Of a stretch of DNA of 64,000 bases, positions 63,656 through 64,000 are shown piece after piece. Under the pieces are notes generated by a model. The model made no database searches and had not been told where the DNA came from. It saw nothing but the letters and a program-made list of their open reading frames with translations. Each line of letters starts with the position of its first letter. The first letter of the stretch is position 1. Both the position numbers and the translations under genes were made by a program. This DNA comes from Takifugu bimaculatus (Eukaryota; Chordata; Actinopteri; Tetraodontiformes; Tetraodontidae). Location: contig CP034988.1 of assembly GCA_004026145.2 (NCBI GenBank), positions 10,476,168 to 10,540,167 on the forward strand. Direction: 5' to 3'.

Positions 63656-64000
63656 TGCTGAGCTGAGCAAACAGCAGTCAGTTTATCACTACTGTGGGAG
63701 ACGTTTGAATGGGTGAGTTTCTCAGTGTTTCCCATCTTTTTGAGCCATTTTTAACTCCTTTATCTTTGTTTATTCAGTTATTCATCTACAAGTCAACATT
63801 TCTGATTGATCAAATTATCAATGATCAAATCTGTTGTTCTACTATATTCATTCAGAAAACACAATCATATCAGTTTACATTAACATTAGTATTCAGACCT
63901 TCTGCCCTGACCTTTGACCTCTGGCTTTGAGGTGTTTGTCCACCCTGATCAACGTCCGTCTGTGGTCACCTCAGCTGAGTAGATGTGATGTGTGAGGAGG
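63109..64000 (+). other. nrg1: start of an nrg1 intron
   Basis: Sequence after the type III donor site. It contains a (GT)n microsatellite at 63599-63654 and otherwise unassigned sequence. No EGF-domain exon (CxxxxxxxC pattern) is seen before the window ends. Confidence 0.7.
63599..63654. repeat. (GT)n microsatellite
   Basis: About 28 uninterrupted GT units in the nrg1 intron, likely polymorphic. Confidence 0.97.

Overview
This is vertebrate nuclear DNA, almost certainly from a teleost fish. The genes are split into short exons with GT-AG introns. The introns are compact and full of CA/GT and tetranucleotide microsatellites, and the reading frames match vertebrate-specific families. I found six protein-coding genes, all on the plus strand. 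No bacterial, plasmid, phage or CRISPR feature is present.

Layout: (1) 176-19923, the last 44 coding exons of talin-1 (tln1), from just before the calpain-sensitive linker to the C-terminus; the FERM head lies upstream of the window. (2) 21613-27641, beta-tropomyosin (tpm2), with two alternative terminal coding exons. (3) 27642-31297, an intergenic block of retroelement debris (a solo LTR with target duplication and a truncated Ty3/gypsy-like copy), then a CpG-rich likely promoter. (4) 31298-40580, il6st (gp130), 15 coding exons. (5) 42306/42333-43334, single-exon purg. (6) 49649-59301, slc38a9, 14 coding exons; the last exon carries an apparent one-base frameshift. (7) 62424-63108, the first coding exon of type III (cysteine-rich-domain) nrg1; the rest of the gene runs off the right edge.

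Exon joins were checked by phase. The tln1 exons sum to 2113 codons, tpm2 to 284 residues, il6st to 864 residues, and slc38a9 to 558 residues plus exactly one surplus base. Homologies are from memory of human proteins, not from a search.

The genes do not form one pathway. tln1 and tpm2 act on actin and adhesion, il6st and nrg1 are cell-surface signalling genes, slc38a9 is a lysosomal amino-acid sensor/transporter, and purg is a nucleic-acid-binding protein. In human, TLN1-TPM2 (9p13), IL6ST/SLC38A9 (5q11) and PURG/NRG1 (8p12) are three separate pairs; here they sit within 64 kb. I found no convincing new biological system. The most notable points are the slc38a9 frameshift, a non-GT donor in tpm2, a higher-order minisatellite in tln1, the gp130 D2 domain lacking its second cysteine pair, and the linkage itself.
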